NCBI GenBank assembly: GCA_022615525.1
Contig: JAKEGN010000272.1
Span: forward strand, 1 to 8,254
Direction of reading: 5' to 3'
Origin: Woeseiaceae bacterium
Lineage (GTDB): Bacteria; Pseudomonadota; Gammaproteobacteria; Steroidobacterales; Woeseiaceae
DNA: 8,254 nt
A model generated the notes under the pieces. The model saw nothing but the letters and a program-made list of their open reading frames with translations, did not search any database and was not told the DNA's origin. How positions within the stretch are numbered: position 1 is the stretch's first letter; every line of letters begins with the position of its first letter. Below, in pieces: positions 8,254 to 8,254 of this stretch. The position numbers and the translations under genes are program-made.

Positions 8254-8254
8254 A

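Larger units (their letters stand above)
8065..8254. other. Non-coding tail after uvrA, possible edge of a mobile element
   Basis: Apart from the 16-base repeats, this stretch holds an 8-base inverted pair, CACTGCTG (8164-8171) and CAGCAGTG (8245-8252), about 80 bases apart. Short frames such as MPKPVVVEA (from 8187) and an ATG at 8223 open to the edge have no support. The window ends too soon to tell whether an insertion sequence begins here. Confidence 0.35.

Overview
The window reads as chromosomal DNA of a GC-rich gammaproteobacterium. UvrA, MiaB, YbeZ/PhoH, YbeY and SSB all align well, from memory, with their Escherichia coli and Pseudomonas counterparts, and the gene order matches known gammaproteobacterial blocks. 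A REP-type palindrome with a TGTAGGA head points the same way, since such repeats are common in Pseudomonas and Xanthomonas relatives. I cannot fix the genus from sequence alone.

Layout, right to left along the minus strand: an MFS transporter (5117-3903), ssb (3798-3352), miaB (3316-1976), a 274-base gap with GC-rich hairpins and a REP doublet, ybeZ/phoH (1701-622), ybeY (609-118) and the first codons of a probable corC/ybeX (35-1) that runs off the left edge. uvrA (5218-8064) is transcribed divergently from the MFS gene across a 100-base promoter region. The last 190 bases after uvrA hold no complete gene. They contain three copies of a 16-base repeat, two of them as a perfect inverted pair, and possibly the edge of a mobile element or the end of a converging gene.

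Two functional groups meet here. uvrA and ssb serve DNA repair and replication, and the uvrA-MFS-ssb order is also found in Pseudomonas. miaB, ybeZ, ybeY and corC form the conserved RNA-maturation block: tRNA thiomethylation, a PhoH-type ATPase, the YbeY rRNA endonuclease and a CBS-domain protein. In this window the blocks are joined directly, with ssb ending 35 bases before the miaB start.

I see no new multi-gene system. The points most worth a second look are non-coding: the REP doublet after miaB, the repeat cluster after uvrA, a short leader ORF whose stop overlaps the corC start, and tandem hairpins in the ssb leader. Two protein oddities also stand out: an Asn/Gly-rich tail on PhoH, and His replacing the motif A Asp in the MFS transporter.
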